From: Actinospica sp035712985
GTDB taxonomy: Bacteria > Actinomycetota > Actinomycetes > Streptomycetales > Catenulisporaceae
NCBI GenBank assembly: GCA_035712985.1
Contig: DASTAE010000133.1
Coordinates: forward strand, 1 to 25,925
Length of the DNA: 25,925 bases
Direction: 5' to 3'
Part shown: positions 14,780 through 22,529 of the stretch, one piece after another
Layout: each line of letters starts with the position of its first letter
Numbering within the stretch: position 1 is the first letter of the stretch
Notes under the pieces: generated by a model
Told to the model about the DNA's origin: nothing
Seen by the model: the letters and a program-made list of their open reading frames with translations, nothing else
The model's database searches: none
Translations under genes and position numbers: made by a program

Positions 14780-15334
14780 GCGCGGCCCGCGCAGCAGCGG
14801 AAGGGACAGCCAGGCGATCGCCGCGGCGGTGATCACCAGCCCGGGGATCAGCGTCGCGCTCGGCAGCACGCCGCGCAGGCCGATGGGGATGCAGCCGAGG
14901 ACGTAGAGCCCGACCGCGATACGGGGCAGCCGGCCGACCCGCAGCAGGGCCGCGCCGAACAGCAGGACCCCGCTCAGGAAGACGATCGACACGACCTTGA
15001 ACTCCACCCCGGTCAGCCCGGCGAGCAGCGCGTTCACCTGTACCGTGCTCAGCTTCGGGAATATCAGGTTGATGATGAACTCGGCGCCGACCAGGCCGGC
15101 CAGGCCGAAGAAGTTCAGTCCGTAGCCGAGCAGGCCGAGCCGGCCGAAGCCGGGCTGCTGCCAGAAGTAGAAGCCGGTGACGGCGACCAGTCCGGCCGCC
15201 TCGGCCAGCGGGGCGATCGCGTGGGCGAAGGCCGCGTCCGGCAGGATGCCGCCCCGGCGGCCGGCGTTGACCAGCAGGATCAGGGAGCACAGGAGGCCGG
15301 CGAGGGCGGCGAGCCGGTAGAGCTTGGTCTGCAT
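14774..15334 (-). CDS. Small multi-pass membrane protein, likely target of the divergent TetR
   Basis: The ATG at 15334 gives 186 residues; a TTG at 15346 is an alternative, and the ribosome binding site (GGGAATC) is weak for either. The product has about six hydrophobic segments (near residues 7-23, 38-56, 65-92, 105-128, 138-156, 160-180) and little else, with short polar loops such as FYFWQQPGFGR. No transporter or enzyme signature is visible and I do not name a family. It is divergently arranged with a TetR repressor and the 34-bp operator-like repeat covers its start region, so it is probably the repressed gene and may act in export or membrane adaptation (inference). Confidence 0.75.
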   Translation of the reverse strand: MQTKLYRLAALAGLLCSLILLVNAGRRGGILPDAAFAHAIAPLAEAAGLVAVTGFYFWQQPGFGRLGLLGYGLNFFGLAGLVGAEFIINLIFPKLSTVQVNALLAGLTGVEFKVVSIVFLSGVLLFGAALLRVGRLPRIAVGLYVLGCIPIGLRGVLPSATLIPGLVITAAAIAWLSLPLLRGPRV

Positions 15335-15344
15335 GACGATTCCC

Positions 15345-15378
15345 AACAGTCGTTATAACAAGCGTTATCGCGACTGTT
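15345..15378. promoter_or_regulatory. 34-bp inverted repeat, probable TetR operator
   Basis: AACAGTCG (15345-15352) and CGACTGTT (15371-15378) are perfect outer arms, and the inner ATAAC (15355-15359) and GTTAT (15364-15368) also pair about the same centre, so 13 of 17 positions match. Local AT content is higher than in the flanks. It lies just before the membrane protein start and about 100 bp before the TetR start, as expected for a repressor controlling both. Confidence 0.75.
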
Positions 15379-15480
15379 ATAGCATGCCGCACCGGGCGCT
15401 GCCAGCGTCGGCCGGTAAGGTCGGATGGATCTGCCCGGTCGAGGTGCCCGGGCGGGCGAGGTGAGAAGGAGCGGGAACCC

Positions 15481-16158
15481 ATGCCACGCCGAACGCCGCA
15501 CCCCGACGCCGCCGCCGAGGCGGTCTCCGAGCGGCTGCTCGACGCGGCCGCGCAGGTGCTCGTCGAGCACGGGCTTGCCGAGCTGACCGTGCGTCGGGTC
15601 GCCGAGCGGGCGGGGACCTCGACCATGGGTGTGTACAGCCGGTACGGTGGGCGCGTCGGCATCCTGGAGGCGCTCTACCGGCGCCTGTTCGGCGAGCTGA
15701 CGACGGCGCTGAGCGCGGTGCCGGCCACGGCCGACCCGGTGGCCGACGTCCTCGCCCTCGCCGCCGCCTACCGGAACTTCGCGCTGGCCGCGCCGCAGCG
15801 GTACGCGTTCCTGTTCGCCGACCCGCTGCCCGAGTTCACGCCCGAGCCGCAACTGCGCGCCGATACGGTGCAGGACGCCTTCGCCCCGCTGATGGACGCG
15901 GTCCGCCGGGCGAGCGGCGCGGACACGGACGAGGCCGCCGCGACCGACGCTCCCGGGCTCGCCGTGACCCGCGCCTCGTACTGCCTCTGGTGCGTGATGC
16001 ACGGCCTGATCGGGCTCGAATTCACCGACGTCCTCCGCGCGCCGCTGACCGCCTGGGGCGTGACCGGCGAGGACGAAGCCGCGGCCGAGCGGATGTACTT
16101 CGCCGGGGTGACGTCCATGATCGCCGGCCTGGAGTTGCGGTCCGTGGCGCACCCCTGA
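15481..16158 (+). CDS. TetR-family transcriptional regulator
   Basis: The ATG at 15481 follows AGAAGGAG (15464-15471). The 225-residue product has the usual TetR layout: an N-terminal DNA-binding domain at about residues 17-63 (LLDAAAQVLVEHGLAELTVRRVAERAGTSTMGVYSRYGGRVGILEALY is the region, with the recognition helix around TSTMGVYSRYG) and an all-helical ligand domain from about residue 75 on, ending in a helix rich in Met and hydrophobic residues, as in the WHG-type C-terminal domain. The ligand is unknown. It is divergent from a six-helix membrane protein with a shared palindromic region, the standard repressor/efflux-type arrangement, and it probably represses itself as well. Confidence 0.92.
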   Translation: MPRRTPHPDAAAEAVSERLLDAAAQVLVEHGLAELTVRRVAERAGTSTMGVYSRYGGRVGILEALYRRLFGELTTALSAVPATADPVADVLALAAAYRNFALAAPQRYAFLFADPLPEFTPEPQLRADTVQDAFAPLMDAVRRASGADTDEAAATDAPGLAVTRASYCLWCVMHGLIGLEFTDVLRAPLTAWGVTGEDEAAAERMYFAGVTSMIAGLELRSVAHP

Positions 16159-16173
16159 GCCGCCGCGTGATCC

Positions 16174-17265
16174 GTGGGCGGCGATTCCCGGGGAGAATCC
16201 GGTTGCCGCGGTGACCTCGATTTGAAAGCGTGGGCCGTTCGTCATGCCGAGCGGTTGGGAGCCGTCGTGGGCGCGGAGCGCAGATTCGCCGATGCCGGGC
16301 GGTTGGCCGGCGTCGTGCGGGAGGTGTTCGGGACCGATCGGCGTATCGCCGCGGTGCATCGGCTGCCGAACGGCAGTAAGAAGGGTGTCTACCGGGTTGC
16401 GCTGGACGATCGGACCAGCGCGATCGTCTATGTGTGGAGCCCCGACGAGGACTACTGGGACGGTCTTGTCCCGGAGAGCGCCGACGACCCGGCGAGTCCT
16501 TTCGCGCACTCGTCCGGCATCGACCTGTTCGAGGCGGCGACGCGTCGGCTGGAGTCGGTCGGTGCGCGCTCGCCGCGGGTGCTGTTCAGCGACCGCAGCA
16601 AGAAGCTGTATCCGGCGGAGATCGCGGTCGCGGAGGATGTCGCCGGCGGCACCTTGGAGGCGTTGCTCGAGCGGGATCCCAAGGCAGGCCGCGGGGTACT
16701 GACGCAGTTGTCTGAGATGCTTCGGGCGATGGGCCGGTATCGGGCCCCGGCGTTCGGGAAGGTGGCGGTGGTCGATGGCGGGGCCTCGGCGCGCGCCGCC
16801 ACGTGTGAACAGGCTCATCGGGAGTGTTCGCTCGGCGACATCGCCGATGCCGCGGCGCGCGTCCCCCGGGCCGCGGCTGGGCGCGGGCTTCTGGAGGACA
16901 GGCTCGCCGCGCTCTACGATCAGGTCGAACCGCGCGCGGAGTTCGCGGTGGTACATGGCGAGCTCGGCCCCGACCACGTCCTGGTCGGCCCCGATGGCGA
17001 GCCGGTACTGATCGATATCGAAGGCCTGATGTACTGCGATGTCGAGGTCGAGCACTGCTGGGCGAAGATGCGCTTCCAGGAGGACTACAAGCCGCTGCAG
17101 GCTGAGGGTCTTGATCCGCGGCGGCTGAAGTACTACCAGTACACGATGCATCTCGGTCTGGTCGGCGGTCCGCTTCGGATCGCCGACGGCGACTTTCCGA
17201 ACCGGGACTGGATGCTCGGCGTGGCCGAGTATCACCTCGATCGGGCGCTTGAATACGAGGTCTGA
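16174..17265 (+). CDS. APH-like phosphotransferase-fold protein with altered catalytic loop
   Basis: The 5' end is uncertain: GTG at 16174 (363 residues), TTG at 16222, or GTG at 16267 with the best ribosome binding site (GGGAG at 16257-16261). The fold is that of aminoglycoside/choline kinase-like phosphotransferases: an N-lobe (HRLPNGSKKGVYRVALDD, IVYVWSP), then the catalytic loop VVHGELGPDHVLVG, then PVLIDIEGLMYCDVEVEH. In classical members the loop is HGDxxxxN; here (numbering from 16174) it is His261-Gly-Glu263 with His268 at the Asn position, while the Mg-binding Asp281 is kept. Both changes together suggest a subfamily with altered activity or a non-catalytic role. Codon use is less GC-biased than in its neighbours. 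Its substrate cannot be inferred. Its 3' end overlaps the convergent LnmK-like gene by 34 bp. Confidence 0.75.
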   Translation: MGGDSRGESGCRGDLDLKAWAVRHAERLGAVVGAERRFADAGRLAGVVREVFGTDRRIAAVHRLPNGSKKGVYRVALDDRTSAIVYVWSPDEDYWDGLVPESADDPASPFAHSSGIDLFEAATRRLESVGARSPRVLFSDRSKKLYPAEIAVAEDVAGGTLEALLERDPKAGRGVLTQLSEMLRAMGRYRAPAFGKVAVVDGGASARAATCEQAHRECSLGDIADAAARVPRAAAGRGLLEDRLAALYDQVEPRAEFAVVHGELGPDHVLVGPDGEPVLIDIEGLMYCDVEVEHCWAKMRFQEDYKPLQAEGLDPRRLKYYQYTMHLGLVGGPLRIADGDFPNRDWMLGVAEYHLDRALEYEV

Positions 17266-18143
17266 CGGATCGCGCTCATGGCGAGCAGTCTGCCGTCGGC
17301 GTGGTCGTGTACGAGGACGTCCGCCACGTCCTCGTCAGGCCGGGTCGGGTCCGCGAGGAGCCGCGTCGTGATGCGCAGGGTCGTGTCGGGGTGGGCGTTG
17401 GCGTGGTAGCAGAGCTTGTGGTCGAGGACGTGTCGGCTGAGGAACGCGGCGTCCGGTCTGCCCAGGCGCCGCCAGTGTGCGAGCAGTGCGGAGTCGATGA
17501 ACGAGTAGTACGCGGCGAAGTAGACGATGCCGGCGGCGTTGAGGTCGCGTGAGGGGTCGATCGTGTAGACGACCGACTGCTCGGGGGCGGTGAGGCGTAG
17601 ATCCGGTTGGAAGTGGCGGGCGAGGGATCCGGAGCGCCGGGCGCGGGAGAGCATCGCGCGGAGCGCTCTGCCCTCCGGCAGCGGCGGCAGCACCGCGGCG
17701 TCGAATCCGTGGGGCTCCGCGGCGGCCAGGGCCGGGTTGCCGTCGTGCCCTCCCGGATGGACCCAGTGGTTGAGGGTTCTGATGTGCATCTGGTTCGGGT
17801 CGGGGCGGTTCCGGGCCTCGGCGGGGGCGATGCGATGGTGCACCGCCACCGTGCCCGCCCCGCAGTTGTACGCCTGCGATCGCACGTCGAGCTCGTCGCC
17901 GATGGCGAGCCCGAGGGGGTGCAGGTGGGCGCCGGCCTGGATGTGGAGGTAGGAGAACGCCAGGTAGGCGGGCTTGCCGCCGCGCCCGCGCGCGGACAGC
18001 ACGTCGAATCCGCTCTGGCGGCTGACGGTATCCCAGCTCCAGTCGCCGACGCGGGCGGCGAACAGGGCGTGCTGGCCGCACATGGACAGCTCGACGGTGG
18101 CACGTCGATGCAGAACGCGGTGCTGAGCGATGGTTTCGGTCAT
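17232..18143 (-). CDS. LnmK-like double hot-dog acyltransferase/decarboxylase
   Basis: The ATG at 18143 lies 6 bp after the ketosynthase stop; the 303-residue product ends with TGA at 17232-17234. Two hot-dog-like halves are visible: an N-terminal one (about 15-110, MCGQHALFAARVGDWSW and QAGAHLHPLGLAIGDELDV) and a C-terminal one (about 190-300) starting IDPSRDLNAAGIVYFAAYYSFIDSALLAHW. The DLNAAG-x-x-YFAAYYSFID segment is what I recognise from the LnmK / Pnap_2097 biosynthetic family. LnmK of the leinamycin pathway loads methylmalonyl onto an ACP and decarboxylates it to propionyl-ACP. Position in an operon with an ACP and a ketosynthase supports an ACP-linked acyl role. A distant AfsA-like hot-dog enzyme is the alternative. 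It is probably the last gene of the four-gene operon and overlaps the phosphotransferase tail-to-tail. Confidence 0.6.
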   Translation of the reverse strand: MTETIAQHRVLHRRATVELSMCGQHALFAARVGDWSWDTVSRQSGFDVLSARGRGGKPAYLAFSYLHIQAGAHLHPLGLAIGDELDVRSQAYNCGAGTVAVHHRIAPAEARNRPDPNQMHIRTLNHWVHPGGHDGNPALAAAEPHGFDAAVLPPLPEGRALRAMLSRARRSGSLARHFQPDLRLTAPEQSVVYTIDPSRDLNAAGIVYFAAYYSFIDSALLAHWRRLGRPDAAFLSRHVLDHKLCYHANAHPDTTLRITTRLLADPTRPDEDVADVLVHDHADGRLLAMSAIRQTSYSSARSR

Positions 18144-18149
18144 GGACGG

Positions 18150-19385
18150 TCAGGCCTCGATGAACGCGAGGACGGCGTTCTGGCCGCCGAATCCGCAGGA
18201 GTTGCTGAGCGCGAGGCGGACCCGCTCGGTGCGCGCGGCTCCGGCCACGAGGTCGAGATCGAGGCCGATGAGCGGATCGGGCTCCTCGAGATTGGCGGTC
18301 GGGGGTACCGTCTGCTCGCCGATCGACAGCACGGTCAGCGCGGCCTCGATCGCGCCCGCCGCCCCCAGCGTGTGGCCGAGGGACCCCTTCGGCGCGGTCA
18401 CCGAGACGCCGCCACCGAAGAGGCGCTTCAGGAGTGTGGCTTCGGCGAGGTCGCCCTTGGGCGTGCTGGTGGCGTGCGCGTTGACGTGGTCGACGTCGCC
18501 GGGCTCGGCCCCCGCGCTCCGCAGGGCCTGGGTGACGGCGCGTTCGAGTCCGCGTCCTTCGGGATCGGGGGAGGTGAGGTGGTGGGCGTCCGCGGAGGCG
18601 CCGAAGCCGGCCAGGCGCGCCAGGGCGGGAACGCGGCGGGCCGCGGCGTCGGCCGCGCGTTCGAGCACGAGGATCGCGGCGCCCTCGGCGAGGACGAATC
18701 CGTCGCGTTCCGCGTCGAAGGGGCGGGAGGCGGCCGTGGGCCTGGCGCGGTTGACCGAGAGGGCGTCCATGCGGGCGAAGGCGGCCGCGAGCAGCCGGTT
18801 GACCGGCGCCTCGGCTCCTCCGGCCAGGACGACGTCGCAGGAGTCGTCGCGCAGCAGGCTCGCCGCGAGGCCGATCGCGGTGGCCCCGGAGGCGCACGCG
18901 GTGGCGACGGCCAGACTCGGCCCCCGGGCGTTCCATTCGAGGCTGAGCACCCCGGCGGCCATGTTCGCCAACGCGGCCGGGACGGTGACCGGGGAGACGG
19001 GTGAGCCTTCATGGGCGCGCACCGCCTGGCCGGCGAGGGTGGAGACGCCGCCGAACGCGGTGCCGATCAGCACCCCGACCCGCGCGCCGTCCCAGTCGGC
19101 CGGGTCCAGCCGGGCGGCGCTCAGCGCCTCGGCGCCGGCGATCAGGGCCAGCTGGGTGAAACGGTCCGTGCGGCGCGCGAGGTTCGCGCCGAGGCCGGCG
19201 GCGATGTCGAGCTCGTCGATCACGCAGGCGAAGTCGGCGGGAAGCCCGGACAGTTCGGGCAGCAGGCGCGCGCTCGGCTGCCCGGAGACCACGGACTTCC
19301 AGGTCGCCTCGGCGCCGACACCGGCGGCGCTGACCACGCCGAGGCCGGTGACCGCGATATCCGTCGAACACGGCGGCGCGCTCAT
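18150..19385 (-). CDS. Beta-ketoacyl-ACP synthase (FabF/KAS II type)
   Basis: The ATG at 19385 overlaps the ACP stop codon (ATGA), so translation is coupled. The 411-residue product is a complete condensing enzyme of FabF length. The catalytic triad is intact: Cys164 in ATACASGATAIG, His304 in VNAHATSTPKGD and His338 in KGSLGHTLGAAG, and the C-terminal NSCGFGGQN motif is present. It condenses an acyl chain with a malonyl-type unit on ACP in the cytoplasm. There is no chain-length-factor partner, ketoreductase, dehydratase or acyltransferase in the window, so it is neither a full type II PKS nor a housekeeping fab cluster. Together with its own ACP, the LnmK-like protein and the reductase it probably builds a short, specialised acyl group. 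Confidence 0.93.
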   Translation of the reverse strand: MSAPPCSTDIAVTGLGVVSAAGVGAEATWKSVVSGQPSARLLPELSGLPADFACVIDELDIAAGLGANLARRTDRFTQLALIAGAEALSAARLDPADWDGARVGVLIGTAFGGVSTLAGQAVRAHEGSPVSPVTVPAALANMAAGVLSLEWNARGPSLAVATACASGATAIGLAASLLRDDSCDVVLAGGAEAPVNRLLAAAFARMDALSVNRARPTAASRPFDAERDGFVLAEGAAILVLERAADAAARRVPALARLAGFGASADAHHLTSPDPEGRGLERAVTQALRSAGAEPGDVDHVNAHATSTPKGDLAEATLLKRLFGGGVSVTAPKGSLGHTLGAAGAIEAALTVLSIGEQTVPPTANLEEPDPLIGLDLDLVAGAARTERVRLALSNSCGFGGQNAVLAFIEA

Positions 19386-19627
19386 CGGTCCTGTCCGTCT
19401 GCCAACGCGTTGACGACCTCGTCGACGGTCATGCCGGGCCGGATCGCGTCGTCCTCGAGGGTCAGATCGAGGTCGGCCGCCATGATGTCGATGAGTTCGA
19501 CGATGGCGAGGGAGTCGAGACCGAGTTCGTCGAGCGTGCGACCGGGCTGCAGGGCGGCGGGCTGGACTTCGAACGTGTCAACGAGCGTGTGCTCGAAGTG
19601 GTCGCGGACGGAGGTGGCGATGGTCAT
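19382..19627 (-). CDS. Acyl carrier protein
   Basis: This 81-residue acidic helical protein carries the phosphopantetheine attachment site at Ser39 in DELGLDSLAIVEL, followed by the usual helix II and the VDEVVNAL helix IV. Its ATG overlaps the TGA of the reductase gene (ATGA, 19624-19627) and its own TGA overlaps the ketosynthase ATG (19382-19385), so all three are translated in close ratio. It is a dedicated carrier for the ketosynthase, the LnmK-like enzyme and the thioester reductase, and must be activated by a phosphopantetheinyl transferase encoded elsewhere. Confidence 0.93.
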   Translation of the reverse strand: MTIATSVRDHFEHTLVDTFEVQPAALQPGRTLDELGLDSLAIVELIDIMAADLDLTLEDDAIRPGMTVDEVVNALADGQDR

Positions 19628-20754
19628 GCGAGGCTCCTTGCGGGGGAGGGGTGGGGGATGACCGCGTGCTCGCGCAGATGGCGCAGCGCACGCGAGAAGT
19701 AGTCGTGGTCCATCGGCGGGGCGATGATCCCGGCGTCGGCGCAGGCCTGGGCGGTCTCGGCGCACTCGAGGTCGGGCAGCCGCGTGTCGGGGGAGAGGCC
19801 GAGCAGGTAGCGGGAGATCGTCAGTGCCCGCATGGCGCGCGTGGAGCGTTCGTCGCCGGAGCGTTTGAGCGCCGAGAGCCATTCGGCCTCGTTCGCCGCC
19901 GCGACCTCGTATCCGTGGCACCGGAGTTGGTCGGCCAGATCGCGCACGCGTACGGGCTCGGGCTGGATCACCGGGAGGACGTCGAGCCCGGGCCGGGTGC
20001 GCGCCGTCAGGGAGAGCGTGGCGATCATCCGCGCGGCGTGGTCCACGGCGATGACCGGCAGCGGATTGTCGGTCTCCGGGAACCGGCCGGTCGCGATGGC
20101 GGCGGCGAACAGGCAGGCGATGAAGTCGTCGTGCGGTCCGGCGCCGTCGCGCGAATCGGCGAGGATCAGTCCGGGCCGGTAGACGACGGCGGGGAGGCTG
20201 CGCAGGGTCCGCGCGGCCACGATCATCTCCGCGTCGTACTTCGAGCGCGGATACCCGAACCCGCCGCACGTGCGCTCGGTCGGCATCGCGTGTTCGGGCA
20301 CCCGGTCCCAGCCCGTCCCGCGCGCGGCGAGGAACACGCTGAGCGTCGAGACGTGGTGCAGCCGCTTGGACTCGGCCTGCCCGGCTGCTTCGCAGAGCTC
20401 GATGACACGGGAGGTCCCCGCGGCGTTCACGGCCGCCAGGCGCCGGTGGGAGCCGGCCATGTTCACCGAGGCGCCGCAGTGGTAGACGTCGGTGACACCG
20501 GCGACCAGCTCGAAGTACCGGTCACGTGGCAGCCCGAGGCGAGGCGCGGTCACATCGCCGGGCACCACGCGCAGCCGCGGCGAGTCCGCCACGTCGGGGT
20601 CCTGCGCGGCCAGGCGCTGGCGCACCCGCCGCTCGGCGTGCGCGGGAGTGTCGGCGCGCACCAGGCACACGACCTCCCGGCCGTCGGCTCGGCGCAGGAG
20701 TTCGGCGCACAGGCGCGAACCCAGGAAGCCTGTGGCACCCGTCAACAGAAGCAT
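19624..20754 (-). CDS. Stand-alone thioester reductase (extended SDR, NAD(P)H)
   Basis: The ATG at 20754 follows a consensus GGAGG site at 20761-20765, the strongest in this operon. The 376-residue product starts directly with the Rossmann motif TGATGFLGSRL (residues 5-15), and has VYHCGASVNMAGSH, HVSTLSVF, and the catalytic Tyr168-x-x-x-Lys172 in GYPRSKYDAE. The segment PAVVYRPGLILADS and the long C-terminal lid are typical of the reductase domains that release NRPS/PKS chains and of carboxylic acid reductases. Such domains reduce an ACP-bound thioester to aldehyde, sometimes on to alcohol. As a free protein translated with the ACP, it is the probable chain-release step. It is the first gene of the leftward operon and is divergent from the HTH/TPR regulator. 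Confidence 0.87.
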   Translation of the reverse strand: MLLLTGATGFLGSRLCAELLRRADGREVVCLVRADTPAHAERRVRQRLAAQDPDVADSPRLRVVPGDVTAPRLGLPRDRYFELVAGVTDVYHCGASVNMAGSHRRLAAVNAAGTSRVIELCEAAGQAESKRLHHVSTLSVFLAARGTGWDRVPEHAMPTERTCGGFGYPRSKYDAEMIVAARTLRSLPAVVYRPGLILADSRDGAGPHDDFIACLFAAAIATGRFPETDNPLPVIAVDHAARMIATLSLTARTRPGLDVLPVIQPEPVRVRDLADQLRCHGYEVAAANEAEWLSALKRSGDERSTRAMRALTISRYLLGLSPDTRLPDLECAETAQACADAGIIAPPMDHDYFSRALRHLREHAVIPHPSPARSLA

Positions 20755-21079
20755 CGGAGTCCTCCTTGTGCCGTGAGGAGTGCACGGATAGATCCATTAC
20801 CGTCCGTGAGCGGGGTCGTTGAGAACCCCTCCTGCCGGACCGCGGCGTCAAGAACGGGGCGGCGTCAAATTCCGGGAGGCGGCGGCCGGGCCGGGGCTTT
20901 CCGCCACGGACGGCCGTGCGGAGCGCGCCGGGTGGTCTCGGCGTGCGCTGGCGTGCGTCCAGAGGCGTACGGGCGCTGTGATCGCTCCCGAGCGATCTTG
21001 TGCGGTCCGAGCCCCGAATCGTTTCCTGGCAGAGCGAACGCGATCGCGGACGCGGCCGGCGCGGCTGAGGGAGGGTGGG
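20755..21079. promoter_or_regulatory. Divergent control region between the acyl operon and the regulator
   Basis: No gene is supported in these 325 bp. They hold the reductase ribosome binding site (20761-20765), an inverted repeat CACGGA/TCCGTG (20783-20788, 20803-20808), a second perfect one GATCGCTC-CC-GAGCGATC (20980-20997), and the regulator ribosome binding site GGGAGG (21069-21074). This arrangement suits joint control of the leftward acyl operon and the rightward regulator-cyclase operon. No confident -35/-10 pair was found. Confidence 0.5.
20980..20997. promoter_or_regulatory. Perfect 8+8 bp palindrome upstream of the regulator
   Basis: GATCGCTC (20980-20987) and GAGCGATC (20990-20997) are perfect inverted arms with a 2-base centre, about 80 bp before the regulator start. 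It is a candidate operator, possibly autoregulatory. Confidence 0.45.
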
Positions 21080-22366
21080 TTGCAGGGCACGCGAACACCG
21101 AACGAGCAGCTACGTGCTCTGCTGCGCGAAGCCACCTGGTCCGGCGCCGAGCTGGCGCACGCCGTCAACCGGCTCGGCGCCGAGAACGGGATGCGGCTGA
21201 ACTACAGTCGGGCCTCGGTCGGCCAGTGGCTCGCCGGGACCTTCCCGCGCCGCGCCACGACCCCGCTGATCCTCGAGGCGCTGGGCCGCAGACTGGGCCG
21301 CGCGGTCACCGCGGCCGAGGCGAGCCTGGCCGCGGCGGGCGCGCCGGCCCGGCCGCCGTACTCGCTGGAGGTCCTCGCGCGGATCGGGCCCGGCGCGATG
21401 TCGCCTCCGGGCCTGCTCCCGCAGGTGGCGACCGCGCCGGGTCGGCTGACGCATGATCACGTCCGAGCGGCCAGGGACATGCTGACCGTGTTCTCCCGGG
21501 GCGATCGGATGTGGGGCGGCGGCTACGGACGTGGCGCGCTGGCCTCCTATCTGCGCACGTTCATCGGACCCGCTCTCGAGCTTCCCGGAGGCCCGGTCAC
21601 CCGCGGCGCGCTGCGGGCCGTGGCGGCTGAGCTGTCCTATCTCTGCGGCTTCATGAACTTCGACGACGGGCGCCAGGGAGCCGCGCAGCGGTACTACCTG
21701 ACCGCGCTTCGGCTCGCCGACGAAGCCGGCAGGAGCGAGTCGCGCGCGATCACGCTGCGCGCGATGAGCGTCCAGGCGGAGTCGCTCGGCCACCATGCGC
21801 AGGCGCGGCAGCTCGCGTGCGCGGCCCTCGACGCGAGCCGTCCCGGACTCGCTCCGCCGGAGCACACGGCCTTCCTGCTCGGGCAGGTCGGCACGGCCGA
21901 GGCCGCCTCCGGGGACCGGCGCGCCGCGTTCGCGGCGTTGACCCGCGCCGAGAAGCTGATCGAGCGGGCCGACAGCAGACGCGAGCTCCCGGACGTCGGC
22001 ACGTACCACCACGCCTCGCTGACCCACCAGCACGCCGCCATCGCCGCCCGCCTCGGAGACCACGCCGCGGCGATCTCCGCGCTGGAGGTCTCGCTGCGCC
22101 ACCGCCCGCCCGAGGAACGCAGGTCACGGGCCATCACGCTCGCGCAGCTGGCGCGGGAGCAGGCGGCCGTAGGCCATCTCGAGGCGTCGTGCGCCACCTG
22201 GAACGCGTTCTGCGACGCATACCCGGAGGTGCGCAGCGCGCGGGCACGGCGGGCACTGGAGACGGCGTACCTGGCCACGCGCGCCTTCATCGCGAACCCA
22301 CAGGCCCGACAGGTGCACGGCCGGGTCGCCGAGCTGCGTGCCGGTCGGGCGCCGTCCAAGGACTGA
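21080..22366 (+). CDS. HTH (XRE-like) / TPR transcriptional regulator
   Basis: A TTG start at 21080 is chosen because GGGAGG lies 5 bases before it; the frame is open farther upstream to about 20819 but that part has no ribosome binding site and unlike composition. The 428-residue product begins with a DNA-binding domain (LRALLREATWSGAELAHAVNRLG, then SRASVGQWLAGTFPRRATTPLILEALGRRLGR, about residues 8-75) followed by helical TPR-like repeats to the end (LRAMSVQAESLGHHAQARQLACAALDA and similar). Proteins of this architecture are common as pathway regulators in actinomycetes and probably sense a peptide, protein or small molecule through the repeats. It lies between the two operons of the metabolite locus, 163 bp before the class II cyclase on the same strand, and is the likely pathway regulator. 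Confidence 0.8.
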   Translation: MQGTRTPNEQLRALLREATWSGAELAHAVNRLGAENGMRLNYSRASVGQWLAGTFPRRATTPLILEALGRRLGRAVTAAEASLAAAGAPARPPYSLEVLARIGPGAMSPPGLLPQVATAPGRLTHDHVRAARDMLTVFSRGDRMWGGGYGRGALASYLRTFIGPALELPGGPVTRGALRAVAAELSYLCGFMNFDDGRQGAAQRYYLTALRLADEAGRSESRAITLRAMSVQAESLGHHAQARQLACAALDASRPGLAPPEHTAFLLGQVGTAEAASGDRRAAFAALTRAEKLIERADSRRELPDVGTYHHASLTHQHAAIAARLGDHAAAISALEVSLRHRPPEERRSRAITLAQLAREQAAVGHLEASCATWNAFCDAYPEVRSARARRALETAYLATRAFIANPQARQVHGRVAELRAGRAPSKD

Positions 22367-22409
22367 TATGCGGCCGATCCCGATATGCCGCGGGACGGCG
22401 CTCGGCAAT

Positions 22410-22448
22410 GCGAAAAGCGCGACAAATGCTTCAAGCGCGGCATTTCGC
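22410..22448 (+). promoter_or_regulatory. Imperfect hairpin in the leader of the cyclase operon
   Basis: GCGAAA (22410-22415) pairs with TTTCGC (22443-22448), and after a mismatch GC and GCG pair further inside with GC and CGC; the loop is 14 bases. It lies between the regulator stop and the class II cyclase start and could be a weak terminator or attenuator or an operator. Confidence 0.3.
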
Positions 22449-22529
22449 GCCCATGCGCACCGTTCCCCCGTCCCGCCCGATCGGGGTTTCATGGCATCGC
22501 AGAATACTGCCATACGTGAAGGAGGACGC

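Noticed and set aside
12414..15662. 1082-residue minus-strand open frame
   Set aside because: Only the part up to 14714 is the NB-ARC/TPR regulator. The upstream extension runs antisense or out of frame through the membrane protein, the operator and the TetR start, and has Arg/Pro-rich shadow composition.
15280..17235. 651-codon minus-strand open frame opposite TetR and phosphotransferase
   Set aside because: Antisense shadow; the sense-strand proteins have complete family motifs.
17232..18143. Calling this gene an AfsA-type gamma-butyrolactone synthase
   Set aside because: The fold class (double hot-dog) may be shared, but the DLNAAG-YFAAYYSFID segment and the operon with ACP and KS fit the LnmK/Pnap_2097 family better.
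17335..18936. 533-codon minus-strand Arg-rich frame over the KS and LnmK-like genes
   Set aside because: It is a +1 frame shadow on the same strand; the true frames contain complete catalytic motifs.
20819..21079. 5' extension of the HTH/TPR regulator
   Set aside because: The extension is Arg-rich and unstructured with no ribosome binding site, covers a palindrome, and TTG at 21080 is well placed after GGGAGG.
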